Source: Paralvinella palmiformis (Eukaryota; Annelida; Polychaeta; Terebellida; Alvinellidae). Taken from it: a stretch of 64,000 bases of DNA. Positions within the stretch are counted from its first letter, which is position 1; each line of letters opens with the position of its first letter. Location of the stretch: positions 293,001 through 357,000 of the forward strand of contig JAODUP010000147.1 of assembly GCA_025642065.1 (NCBI GenBank), written 5' to 3'. Under the pieces are notes generated by a model that searched no databases, was not told the DNA's origin, and was given only the letters and a program-made list of their open reading frames with translations. Of this stretch, positions 1-11,000 are shown in pieces. The position numbers and the translations under genes are program-made.

Positions 1-360
1 TTGAGTGGAAACACATGCATGCATGCACGCACGCACGCATGCACATACACACAGGTGGAAAAGAGTAGCCTAGTATTATGGTGGTATCAGATCTTGATTG
101 AACCTGTCTTTCTCCTAAACAATCCTGTCTTTCTCCTAAATAATCCAAAACATATCTATGTTGGTAAGATCTAGACTTTTTTTACCCCCCTCCCTTCCCT
201 CAAAACAGACATGCACGATAATATATTGTTGTTACCAACTCCCTAGGAGTACACATTATCAGCTACCTGTTACAGCTGAACCATCCACAATAATCTCCTA
301 CAATATATGCAAGATGCAATTTATTGCTCACTGAACCATTCCAAACAAGAACAAGATCAC
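1..360. other. Left-edge stretch without a gene
   Basis: A CATG/CACG-type simple repeat lies near positions 12-52. I see no exon, RNA gene or structured element in the rest. By position it should be inside the TAF1C transcription unit, whose 3' exons are not in this window. Confidence 0.4.
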
Positions 361-362
361 TA

Positions 363-447
363 AGTATTTGATAGGCCTGAACCAATGACCTACTGACTTC
401 TCCTTCAGCACTCTAACCACTCAGCCATTGTCTTAGCTAGTTATTGA
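363..447 (-). repeat. tRNA-like SINE fragment
   Basis: Read on the minus strand it carries an A-box-like stretch (GGCTGAGTGGTTAGAGTGC) followed about 30 nt later by a B-box-like GGTTCAGGCC. These are the internal Pol III promoter elements of a tRNA. It cannot fold as a full tRNA with a paired acceptor stem, so I read it as the head of a tRNA-derived SINE. Confidence 0.5.
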
Positions 448-518
448 TTCTCTGTCATTTATCATGGGCAGTTTCATCAAATGGAGAGATTAGATGGGCA
501 GGTAACTAATCTAGAGAG

Positions 519-693
519 GCCCCTTCCGTGGTCTAACCGGTAGCACGGTTGGACCACAGATCACTACCATCGAGTTCGAATTTTGGCATGGGCATATCTG
601 AAGGGGCATTACCTTTGGAGGCCATTTTAGCCTACCATCTGCACATAAATTGCTGTAAAACATCAACTATCATCATCATCATCATCATCATCA
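519..693 (+). repeat. tRNA-derived SINE, family 1, copy 1
   Basis: The head has an A box (TGGTCTAACCGGTAGCA) and a B box (GAGTTCGAATTTTGGC). A body follows with the words ATCTGAAGG, CATTACCTTTGGAG and TTTAGCCTACCAT, and the element ends in a (ATC)n run. The same order of words recurs at 7083-7291 (minus), 22203-22378 (plus) and 30981-31140 (plus), which defines a dispersed family. Confidence 0.85.
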
Positions 694-845
694 GCAACTA
701 ATCTAGAAGAATCCAAATGATGGGTATTTTTGGGGGATCTTTTGATTTATATAATCTAGGTCCACCCCAGACCCTTGCCTAATAGACTAGGCCTTCGTCT
801 ATAGATCTCAATGGATACAAAATGGGGACTTTCAAATTCCTAAGT

Positions 846-938
846 CACCACATGACAGCATTGCAGCTCCAGAGCTTCGAACCTGCAACCCTCCAGTTAC
901 AAGTCCTATGCTCTAACTAACTATGCCATCACAGCTCG
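846..938 (-). repeat. tRNA-Thr-like SINE head
   Basis: On the minus strand, A-box- and B-box-like segments flank an anticodon-like ACTTGTAA, and GGTTCGAAGC forms the T loop. The 5' GCTGTGA is not matched by a complementary 3' acceptor strand, so this is a SINE head or decayed tRNA copy rather than a working tRNA gene. Confidence 0.55.
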
Positions 939-974
939 ATAAGTTACTTAAGTAACATATGATACAAAATCACA

Positions 975-1762
975 TACAGTAGGCCCCTGTTATAACAGTC
1001 GTTGAGGTCCACAACCTGTCGACCATGTTATAGGTGGACCGTGATGCGAGACAGACCACTGTCGGGGTTGGCGATAATAGGGAGTCCATGTATTCACCTT
1101 GCTTGGCACCATCCCTGAAGATTACATACAACTGTTTATTTCATAAATGTTCCCAGTAATTGTTTAATCATTTGTTGACTTAAACATAAATATTACTCCC
1201 CATTTGTGTGTAAATTTAAATATTTCTGTAAAATTGCACAAAATGTAACAGCCATGTTGGATTGGTGATATTCATCCTCCAGAAATAGTGCATATTTTTC
1301 AGATGAAGGTAGCAACTATCTGAACCAATAAATGAAGGTTTATAGGTCCATGTGGACAAATAAACATCCATGAAAATCTACTTGTTTGTGTATCTGCTTT
1401 TGTAATGAAAACATCATTCTTTATAGAACAAATTTAGTGCATGGAGTCACACAATAATTAAGGCTTGTGATTGGGTTGTTTGTTTGGCTGATTGAGCCAA
1501 TGTGGTGTGTAATTAAGTTTGTGCTCAATAAATATACATGTGAGTATGTTGCGGCCATTGGCTATATTTTTTTACATGTGAATTACAAACTGTGAAATGC
1601 ATTCAAATTATATCAAAATATTTTACCAGTCAGTTGTGGATTTCATGCCATTTCGCATAAAAATGCTCTGTCGTGGATTCCACAAATCGGGGTACAAGGT
1701 CTGACCGTGTTATATCTGATTTTGTGTTATAGCGGACTGTGGTATAACAGGGGCCTACTGTA
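975..1762. mobile_element. Non-autonomous TIR element (MITE), 788 bp
   Basis: The two ends are perfect inverted repeats for 20 nt (TACAGTAGGCCCCTGTTATA at the left; its complement ends at 1762). Both termini carry TA, the target duplication used by Tc1/mariner/pogo elements. No transposase reading frame is visible inside. It lies in the 3' part of the TAF1C unit. Confidence 0.8.
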
Positions 1763-1862
1763 TTATATACTAGTCTTATACACTAGTCTTATACAATGTC
1801 TTTTATTTAGTTATTAACTAAACTAAATGCTATGGCCATTTTACACTGATTTAATCATCTAC

Positions 1863-3847
1863 CTGATGATTGGGGAATCGCTCGTCCAGTAAAAGAATAC
1901 TGTAATCGGTAGCCACAAAGTGATAAAAGGGTTGATCCGGATGCCTTATTGACGTCATCACTCTCTCGTTTTGATGTAAGCCACATTCTCTCAATGTCAA
2001 AAGGGAGCTTCTGTGACTTGGTAAACTCTGAAAATGTAAAGCCAATTAAATTAATAAAATTATAATCCGACATGATAGGGTGGTCAAGAACTTCTGTGTT
2101 AGTAGTTACTATAACATCCCCTTTTCTGTTAGTAGTTACTATAATATCCCCTTTTTTGTTGGTAGTTACTATGATACCCAATTTTCCATTACTTACTGCC
2201 ACCATATACCTTTAATAATAAAATGCATTTGCAATCCTTTAATAATAAAATGCATTTGCAATCCTTTAATAATAAAATGCATTTGCAATTATCTTCAGAG
2301 AAAGCACCAACATTGGTATTACTTAGGAGTCTGACAAAAATAAACATTTTAAATTTGAATAAACAAATTCATTTATTTATCAAACATAATAATAATAATA
2401 ATAACAATAATAATGTATACTTAATAAAGCACCCTTACCAGTAGGAGCCAGTCAAAGGGGCTATACAGTAATATCCCATATAATATGTACACAAAAACCC
2501 AACAAGAGCTTAGAACGATAATAATTATTTATCGGTGAAAGCGACTTTGAAAAGGTGGGTTTTACAGATTTTAACTTCAAGAGATAACATTACATCCATA
2601 ACATGGTCACATGATTAGGATAAAAAGTAATTCTCAGTCAACTCCCTTATTTATTTAACTGTTTGAAATACGCTTAACCCAACATTTTAAACAGACCATT
2701 TGTGTAATTAGATTACATAATCACCAATTTTCTATTTTATAATTTTCTCGTTTAGTTTATCTTCCGAGTTAATAAAGAATCTACTATGGATACTGTCAAG
2801 CAATATATGAACAATAAAAATGTTGATGTTCGTCACATAGAACTGAAATCCAATGACAAATCTATCTATAATAGCTTTCATGTATGTATTAAAGTTTCTG
2901 ATCTGGAACAAGTGTTACAGCCATACTTTTGGCGTGTGGTGTTAATGTAAGACGCTACTATCTGCCAAGGAATTGAAATTATGTTGTTTTATATACACAT
3001 ACCCAATATGGCTAGTACAAACTTATCTATTGCCTCGTTTAACTGCACGGGTCACTCTGTAGACTGTATTGCATATGTTAAGCATTTATCTAATACGTAT
3101 GATATTGTATTGCTTCAAGAACACTGGTGTCATAGTCACAAGATATCTTCGATTGCTAACCAGATTAGTAATGCACAGGTATATGGTTCCTCTGGTATGG
3201 AACAGTCCAAATTATTGTATGGTAGACCTCATGGTGAATGTGCAATATTATTGAAAGATACTTTGAAATGTTAATTTACACCAGTGTCCATTGGCAAACG
3301 ATCCTAGGCTGGCATTTTAAAATTAACAGTGGAACAAAAATCTTTATCTGTAGCATATATATGCCATGTGACTAAACACATAACTATTCTAATTTGGATG
3401 AATATTGTAATGTACTAATGGATTTCATGTCAGTATGTAACAACCAGACATGGGGTCAATTCCATTTAGTCAATTCCAATTCGAAATCAAATTTATCAAT
3501 TCCAATTCCAAATTTATCAATTCCAATTCCAAATCTTTTTTTGCCTAATACTTTTTATCATGAGTAGGTATTCCAAGTACCTACTTGGAATACCTACTCC
3601 AAGTAGGTATTCCAAGTAAGATTGTCATGGAAGAAATATTTCTGAATTAAAAAATTAATTTGTGGATTTAGATTTTATTCCAGTTCTAAACATCGAACAG
3701 GGGTAAATTCCTAAATAGCAATATCTCTATATAGATTACAGGAATTCTATGTGGTAGTGTCACAGTGTTGTGGGTCAAGCCCACAGTATCCAGACCATTT
3801 TAATTAGTTAAATGCTCACAGGGTGCCATGGTCAGTGTGCATATCTG

Positions 3848-3897
<50 letters not shown>

Positions 3898-5077
3898 TAT
3901 TATCAGATATGCACACTGACCATGACATACACAAACCACCCCCACTCCCTCGGATACCGCCACATCATTTTAGTCTCCAAAGCAATAATTTCCCCCCATA
4001 TATCGCCAAAACAAAGGCATTTTACGCGTGGGTTTATCAATCTCAACAACTGCAAACACAAACAGAATATTTAATCCTATTTTAGTCATTATACGTGTAT
4101 ATCATGTTTGTAATTATTTGTCTTGTTGTTAAATGTAATGTTGCTTCCCAATATGTACAAAAGTTTACTCTGTATTTTCGCCATTTATCATGATATATTG
4201 ATAACTGTTACATGAATAAATACATCTGATATCGCCACACAATGGATTTTTACTATGCTAACACCTTATCTGATATAATAGATGCTTAAATTTAAAATAT
4301 TTGAGGTAAATAAACCAACTTAATTGAATATTATAAAATGTAAGTGAATCTAAACACAATTGTGATGACACAATCATAAATATAAGGACAACAGCAGGCA
4401 TTTAAATGTTGTTCCCCCCACCTCCCCTTATTTTGGTGCATTATTTCCCCATCACCACCCCCATATAATGCCAACTTTTATCAAATCCCCAAGTTGGCAT
4501 TATATCGAGGGAGCACTGTATAAATAAGGAACCAAAGTTCTGGATCAATTTGGTTCCAGTATATTGGTAACACCACATGTAGGTGTTACCATGGTAAAAA
4601 AGTGCAAAAGCCTAACCACAGGGCACTTTCAGCTAAAGACATATTTGATGATATCAAGTGGCGGATCAGTTTTTGGTGCATCCCCATGTAAAAGTGTATT
4701 TTGTAATAATCAAAGATGTGTTTATATTCCACTGTCCAGTAGGAGCCTTGAAACAAATGTTTTTGCTTAACTCCACCCAGCAAAACCACTTACATATGGT
4801 AAGTTTACAAAAGATCTCAAATGTTTATTAAAACAGTTATAGGTCTGGGGACAGGCTAGAGTAGTCACAGTTTTAGGAGGAGGGACAAGTGTTTGCTCCA
4901 GATTGGCATTCCCGGTGAGATGATAAAATTAATTAATTCCTAAATAGCAATATCTCTATATAGATTACAGGTATGCTATGTGGTGGTGTCACACTGTTGT
5001 GGGCAGAGTCCACGGTATCCAGACCATTTAATTGATTAAACACTGACTTGGGGTGCCATGGTTAGTATCCATATCTG

Positions 5078-5131
<54 letters not shown>

Positions 5132-6499
5132 AAACCAAAGTTCTGGATCATTTTGGTTCCAGTATATTGGTAACACCACATTTAAGTGTTAACATTTTAA
5201 AAATGGTAAATTAATTTTAGGATTTAATTTTTTGTAGGAAACTTCAATTCAAAATTTCTCAATTCCAATTCTGGAAAACCAGTGCCACTTTTAGGATGAA
5301 GTCAAACATATTGATAATCAGTGTTATACCATGCCAAAATTAGTTGATGACAAACAAGGTGGTCAAAATATTAGTAATGTATTCACTCAGAAATATAACC
5401 ATTTGTATAATTGAGTTATAATAGATGTGAAATGCATAATGCATAATGATTCACATGTTATCAGCCTTAGTAGTATATCGGATGCTATTAGTAAATTGAA
5501 ATGTAACAAATTAAATGGTGTTCATGTACTATTGTCAGACTCTGATTCAGAACATTTCCAGGACTTTTTCAGGTCAAATTATACAAGATTTAAAGGTAAT
5601 AAATCATGATATGTGGAGAAAAGCATATCATATTTATTCAAAGTATGATTAATTATTGACACTTTTATGGTACAGCCCTCACCCTTTCTAGCTGCCTGAT
5701 TCATTCACTTTTATTTAAATTTTAGCTAACATGGGATATCAAGACTATATACCAGTCCTCTTTTTCTTCTACCATCGAAGTTTTCTGCTACAGCCATAAT
5801 ATTTATTCCTGAGATTTTTTGTTCTGAGCGAATTTTTTCCAGGACAATTCCTGATTTTGTAACATTCAAGGACATTTCCAGAACCTGGAAAATTAATTTG
5901 TTTAGTATTTTCTAGGACATGTGGGAAGCCTGTAGTTACTGTCAAAGTACTTAACACCACGAGAGGTTCCTTAACATCCTATTGTCTTACTTTAATTCAG
6001 TGATACGTCTGCAGTTTTCAATATAGTAACTCACCCACCCTGGCACCCACATCATTGTGAGCCAAGTAATGAACTTCACAAAACTTTCTGAACCCTTTGT
6101 GAGCTTCAACTCATGGTCTTTGGCTAATTTCAAATTATTTATGACAAATGTGATGGTCTCAAGTAAATTCTTTAGCGATCAGGCATTTCAATATCTGGAG
6201 TTCATAAGTTGATTACTGTATATTTGAATCTGCATTATATTAAGGCAACAGTGTATAAACAGGCCTACCCTAATGTCGTATAGCAACAGCCCAGTCCGAT
6301 CTGCAACAGCAATGTTTCGTGGATGACTACCATAATACGAATGCGTCCAGTTATTCTTTACTGCAAACTGAGGTTCAAGTTGGTTTAAAAGTACTTCAGG
6401 TCTGTGGATAGAAAAAATGCAATAAGACATGCAGCTGCTAGTAATACAACATAGTTATATAAACATTTGGTACACACACACACAAACAAACAAATTAAG

Positions 6500-6550
<51 letters not shown>

Positions 6551-7835
6551 TATGTTTGAACTGCTTACTTTACACCAGGTGACCAGAGCTCAACCATTGC
6601 ATGATAATTATCTTCACACGTGATCAAAACTTCACCAGGTATATATGGACTAAAATTTAAAAAAGGAGAACAGTTTTATTTCAGACTAACATTGAAGTTC
6701 ATATTACTGCATACTATGAGGTACTACGACTCGTAGTACCTCATAGTATACAGTAATGTGAACTTTATTCAACTTGTTCAAAGTGTGTTTATATATTATC
6801 AGTGAAACTCATGAATCAGAAAACTGAACACACGTAAGTCACCTTTTATGACGAGATGTGTAATGCAGCCTTTGTAATCAATCGTTCAGTTTATATAATT
6901 ATTCATTATAGACATTTATGTGCCAGGTATGCGCATTTTATTTCATTGGCGGGTTAACGAGTGCCTCTACATGATAAAATATTCAGCTGATGAATAACTT
7001 GTATGAAATGCAACAAAATTCGGTGAAAGATAAATAAAATGTGAATACAAAGAAACGGCACATTTTTCCCCACAACCAATTAGTTGATTGATTTATTGAT
7101 TGATTGATTGATGTTTTATGGCCACTTTCGTGCACAAGGTAGGCTAAATGGGCCGAGCGACCTCCAACGGTAATGAGGCGAAGTCAAAGATGAAACAACC
7201 TTCAGATATGCCCATGCCGGGATTCGAACACGGGTGGTAGTGATCTATGGTCCAACACGCTACTGCTAGACCATGGAAGCACCCCCACAACCAATTAGAC
7301 AAATAGCATAATTAATATATAATGATGCAAATGTTCTCTCCTACCTTAATGAAACACTCAATAACTGTAAATCAGAATAAGAATAAGTATCTAACAGTCT
7401 CGTTTCCAGTCCAATTCCTTCTGTTTGACTAATGGTAGACTGTTCTTGAGGACATGACTTCAACAATGTACAAGTATTGTCTGTACGACTTGCTACGTAC
7501 ACTACATGAAAAAAGGTATGACACTCATTTACAAACAAGAATAGACCACTCATTATGGTATATTCTTTTTAAACTTTCTTAGGGTGAAAAATAGAATACC
7601 ATACATTTTCCTACAATAGCTGCCGTACAGTGTGGCTCTGCTATGACACGAACCAGTATGACATGAAATCAGCTATAACACAGTCAGATCTTGGACAACA
7701 ATTCAGGGTATCCATAATATTGTATTTTCTGCAAAATGGCATGAAATAAGCCACTAACAGAACAATTTGAAAGCTTGTGGACCCCAATATCTGTGTTATA
7801 AGTGAGCCATACTGTATAGTATCTGTAAACATAAG

Positions 7836-7895
<60 letters not shown>

Positions 7896-7923
7896 TCCAG
7901 GACAGAGTAATTATTTAAATATA

Positions 7924-8016
<93 letters not shown>

Positions 8017-11000
8017 AAGCACAAATGTAGGAACAGATGATTTAAATGCAAATACAGAGACAAAATAAGAGAAACAAACTAAAAACAGACAAGTAGCAAT
8101 GGAGTTGTATTTGTAAAGATTATAATCTTCTGAATAATTACCTTCATCTTGAAGGTGTAAGCAGTCTACCTGGTAGATAGTTCCACTATGTTCTTGTATA
8201 TGGGCCTGAGATTCCAAAGCAGAAAGCCGATGATTGGTAATACATACAGGTAAGGTACCTATGTACAGGTTAAGCTTAATAATCCATTTTGTTAAATGCA
8301 CTCACTGTCAGATGCCTCATATCAGATCTTGCTGTACAAAAGAAGCGATTTAACATCAGATACAACAATTTTCTAATCAACCAATGCCACACAGTGAAAT
8401 CAGTTATATATCAAGGTGACTGAATAAAATGATCTTAATTTTGATTATATAACCATAACTGTGTGAACCATGGCTTATTGACAACAATAGATCAAGACAC
8501 CACGACAAGGATACAAAGTTCATTCATACGAGGACCTCTTATAAAGAAGACAATGCCGTGATCATCTCTTAGCTTCACACTGCTCAGACAGCCTCCAGTG
8601 TACTTACTGTTGATCAACTGAAATAAATTACTATTAGCTCTATGATCCATTGAAATTATGTTGTATAAAATGACTAAACATTCGTTATCATGGTTTTTCT
8701 CATCACAAATCAATTTGTTTTACAACAAAAGCAAGCATCGCCTGCAGGAAAACTGACCAAATCCAGGGCATCTTCCTCAAACATGCTTTTCTCTTGTATG
8801 GGATGCTTCATTAGGTTCAAGCCTACCAGCTTACTAAGCCTTTGAATAGGAGCAGATAATCTGTCCAAACTGTCAAAGACGTCTTTACAATTTTCTTCAC
8901 TTCTTCCTCTTTCCAAGTCATCATCTTCATCTTCATCCACAACATCATCATCATCATCATCACTATCACCATCATCAGTTGAGCTCTCTAAGCTGTTGGT
9001 GGGTGGCTCTTCTTCGAAGTAATCTGGATATTTCTTTGCCAATGATTTCATGGCTTTTCTAATGGCTGGCACCTTCTGCTTCATCTTATAGAAAAAGGAT
9101 GAACTTGAAAAAACATTACATAACACAGTGTTCTCTTCCTGTTGTCTGTCAATAAAACACAGCTATTAATCTGACAGATAATTTACTTCTAACATAAACA
9201 TGACAAACTTCTGCTTATCTTGTTGTAATAATATCTTGTTGTAATAATAAACGTAACATAATAACGTCAAACGTGAAAAACAATCAATGCGATGAATATG
9301 AAAACTGGGTAACTACTGAGTTTTAACTAAACAGAACTACAAATACACAATAAATGTGAGGCAGCATCAAACTTGATACACTGACATTTATATCACACCA
9401 TTAGACCCATAAAACATTACCAGAATTAGAAACCTTATCCATAATAATAATAATATATCAAATAAAGCATCCTTATAAGCAAGAGCCATTCAAAGGTGCT
9501 GTACAAATAATATGTAATATAATAATACCCCAAATAATATGTCTTTAAAAACTCTATAAGAGATTTAAAAGATAATTATTGTTTATCTGTGAAAGCATTC
9601 ACAATTCACCATCCATCTTTATCATGTCTTAAACAAGCTCTCATCATAACCATACTAACTGAGGACTGATTTTTATTTTATAATTTCCATTCCATACTTC
9701 ATGTACTATCCAAAGTAAATGTACAGTATTGATAATTCTATCTTTAAATGTTGGTTTTAGAATTTGCAGTCCCGTACTTCATGTATTATCCAAAGTAACT
9801 GAAATACATTTCTACACTACTAACCCTCTACACTTCTACATCCCCTACACTTTTTAACCCTCTACACTTCTACATCCCCTACACTTCTAACCCTCTACAC
9901 TTCTACATCCCCTACACTTCTAACCCTCTACACTTCTACATCCCCTCACTTCTACATCCCCTATACTTCTAATTATTCATACGCTAACTTCCTAGTTTCA
10001 CTCGGTACATATTTTTTCTTTTGACAGTCAGTACATATGGAAAACATTTGAAATGTGTTCCTTGGAGGTGTTTGCTTCCTCCCACAATTTAGGACTACTC
10101 TAATATTAAGGTATATAATAATAATAGCTGAATTTAACTGTTATTTTATGTGGTTAGCCACCTCAATTAAGGGAGATGCATGTGGTCTATAATTTACTGT
10201 ATATAATGTTTTCAATCACACTGCAAAGGTCCCTTGCCACAACACCCCATTTAGCTCGCCAGATAGTGCTGCTCTGATAGCCAGGTAGTACAAGCAACTC
10301 GCAGCACTTACATGACTGGATATTGCACCCAAATTAGTTGCAGACCAAGTAACCAAATTAATTGTACAGCTTATTTTTGCTATGTTTTGTTCTTGATCAA
10401 TAAAGTGGTTCACCTAGACACAAAGCATTACACGTACGATGCCTAAATGTAAGTTTTGAATGTATTTTTACCTTGAAGGGGTGAGAAGCATAACAAATTG
10501 GTGTATCTGCAGTTGTTTTTCACAAGTGGGAATATCATTCATGAACAGTATTTATGGCTGGGAAATGCTGTATTTAATCTCTTGGACAGTGCCAAATATC
10601 AAATGACAAGTGTAATAATTTATCTAATTCATAGCACCAAACCTAGTTGAAATTTCCACAATCATTTATATGTTTGTCACTGTCTCAATAACAGTAGTGT
10701 GAGCCACTTTAAAATGTTGTCAATGCAGCCAGTGAACTTTCTATAAAAAAATAGTTTTTAATTAATTATGATCAACTGTACAACAGGGAACATTTTATCT
10801 GTATGACTTGAAAGGCAGTGATTCATCTGATTTATTTAGAACATCTTAATTTAATACTCAAAATTCAACCACCCAATGATTCCAATATTAACAGAAAACT
10901 GTAAATAAAACAAGAAAAGCCAGGCATAGGCTTCGCTGTGAGTGACTGTCAGGTACATAAAATTATACTCAGAAATAATTATATAATATACCAATTTGTT

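Larger units (their letters stand above)
3706..5210 (+). repeat. Duplicated R1-(TA)n-R2 unit
   Basis: R1 (3706-3850 and again 4934-5085) is about 145 nt starting AATTCCTAAATAGCAATATC. Each copy is followed by a (TA)n run and then R2 (4531-4605 and 5134-5210), starting ACCAAAGTTCTGGATCA. In the second copy R1, the TA run and R2 are contiguous. In the first, about 630 nt separate the TA run from R2; that insert contains a TIR element. Confidence 0.8.
2700..5620 (+). mobile_element. Broken LINE (family A): ORF1 tail, endonuclease start, pre-RT segment
   Basis: 2786-2950 encodes the last 54 residues of an ORF1-type protein. 2981-3274 begins ORF2 with an apurinic-endonuclease N-terminus (SIASFNCTGHSVDCIAYVKH, then DIVLLQEHW). 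5427-5609 resumes with a pre-reverse-transcriptase segment (SLSSISDAISKLKCNKLNG). The stretch between, about 3450-5290, is filled by repeats and a TIR element, and the rest of the endonuclease is missing. Stops and gaps make it a pseudogene. It sits in the 4.2-kb TAF1C intron between the exons at 6269 and 2027. Assignment to the same family as the copies at 17.3 kb and 43.5 kb is inference. Confidence 0.7.

Noticed and set aside
846..938. A functional tRNA-Thr gene on minus
   Set aside because: A- and B-box-like parts and an ACTTGTAA loop are present, but the acceptor stem does not pair, so it is treated as a SINE head.
1855..2205. 116-codon minus frame with VTTN repeats
   Set aside because: It is the shadow of the TAF1C exon in another phase plus the translated intronic minisatellite.
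7777..8301. Open frames of 87 and 124 codons across the compound microsatellite
   Set aside because: They encode runs of Cys-Val, Tyr-Ile, Arg-Glu or Ser-Leu created by GT, TA and AG repeats. Only 8258-8142 on minus is a real TAF1C exon.
10216..10413. 65-codon minus frame (LVTWSATNLGAISSHV...) as an extra TAF1C exon
   Set aside because: It faintly recalls a TAF1C segment and has a GTAAGT donor, but its phase does not fit between the exons at 11850 and 9084, and no acceptor gives the needed phase.
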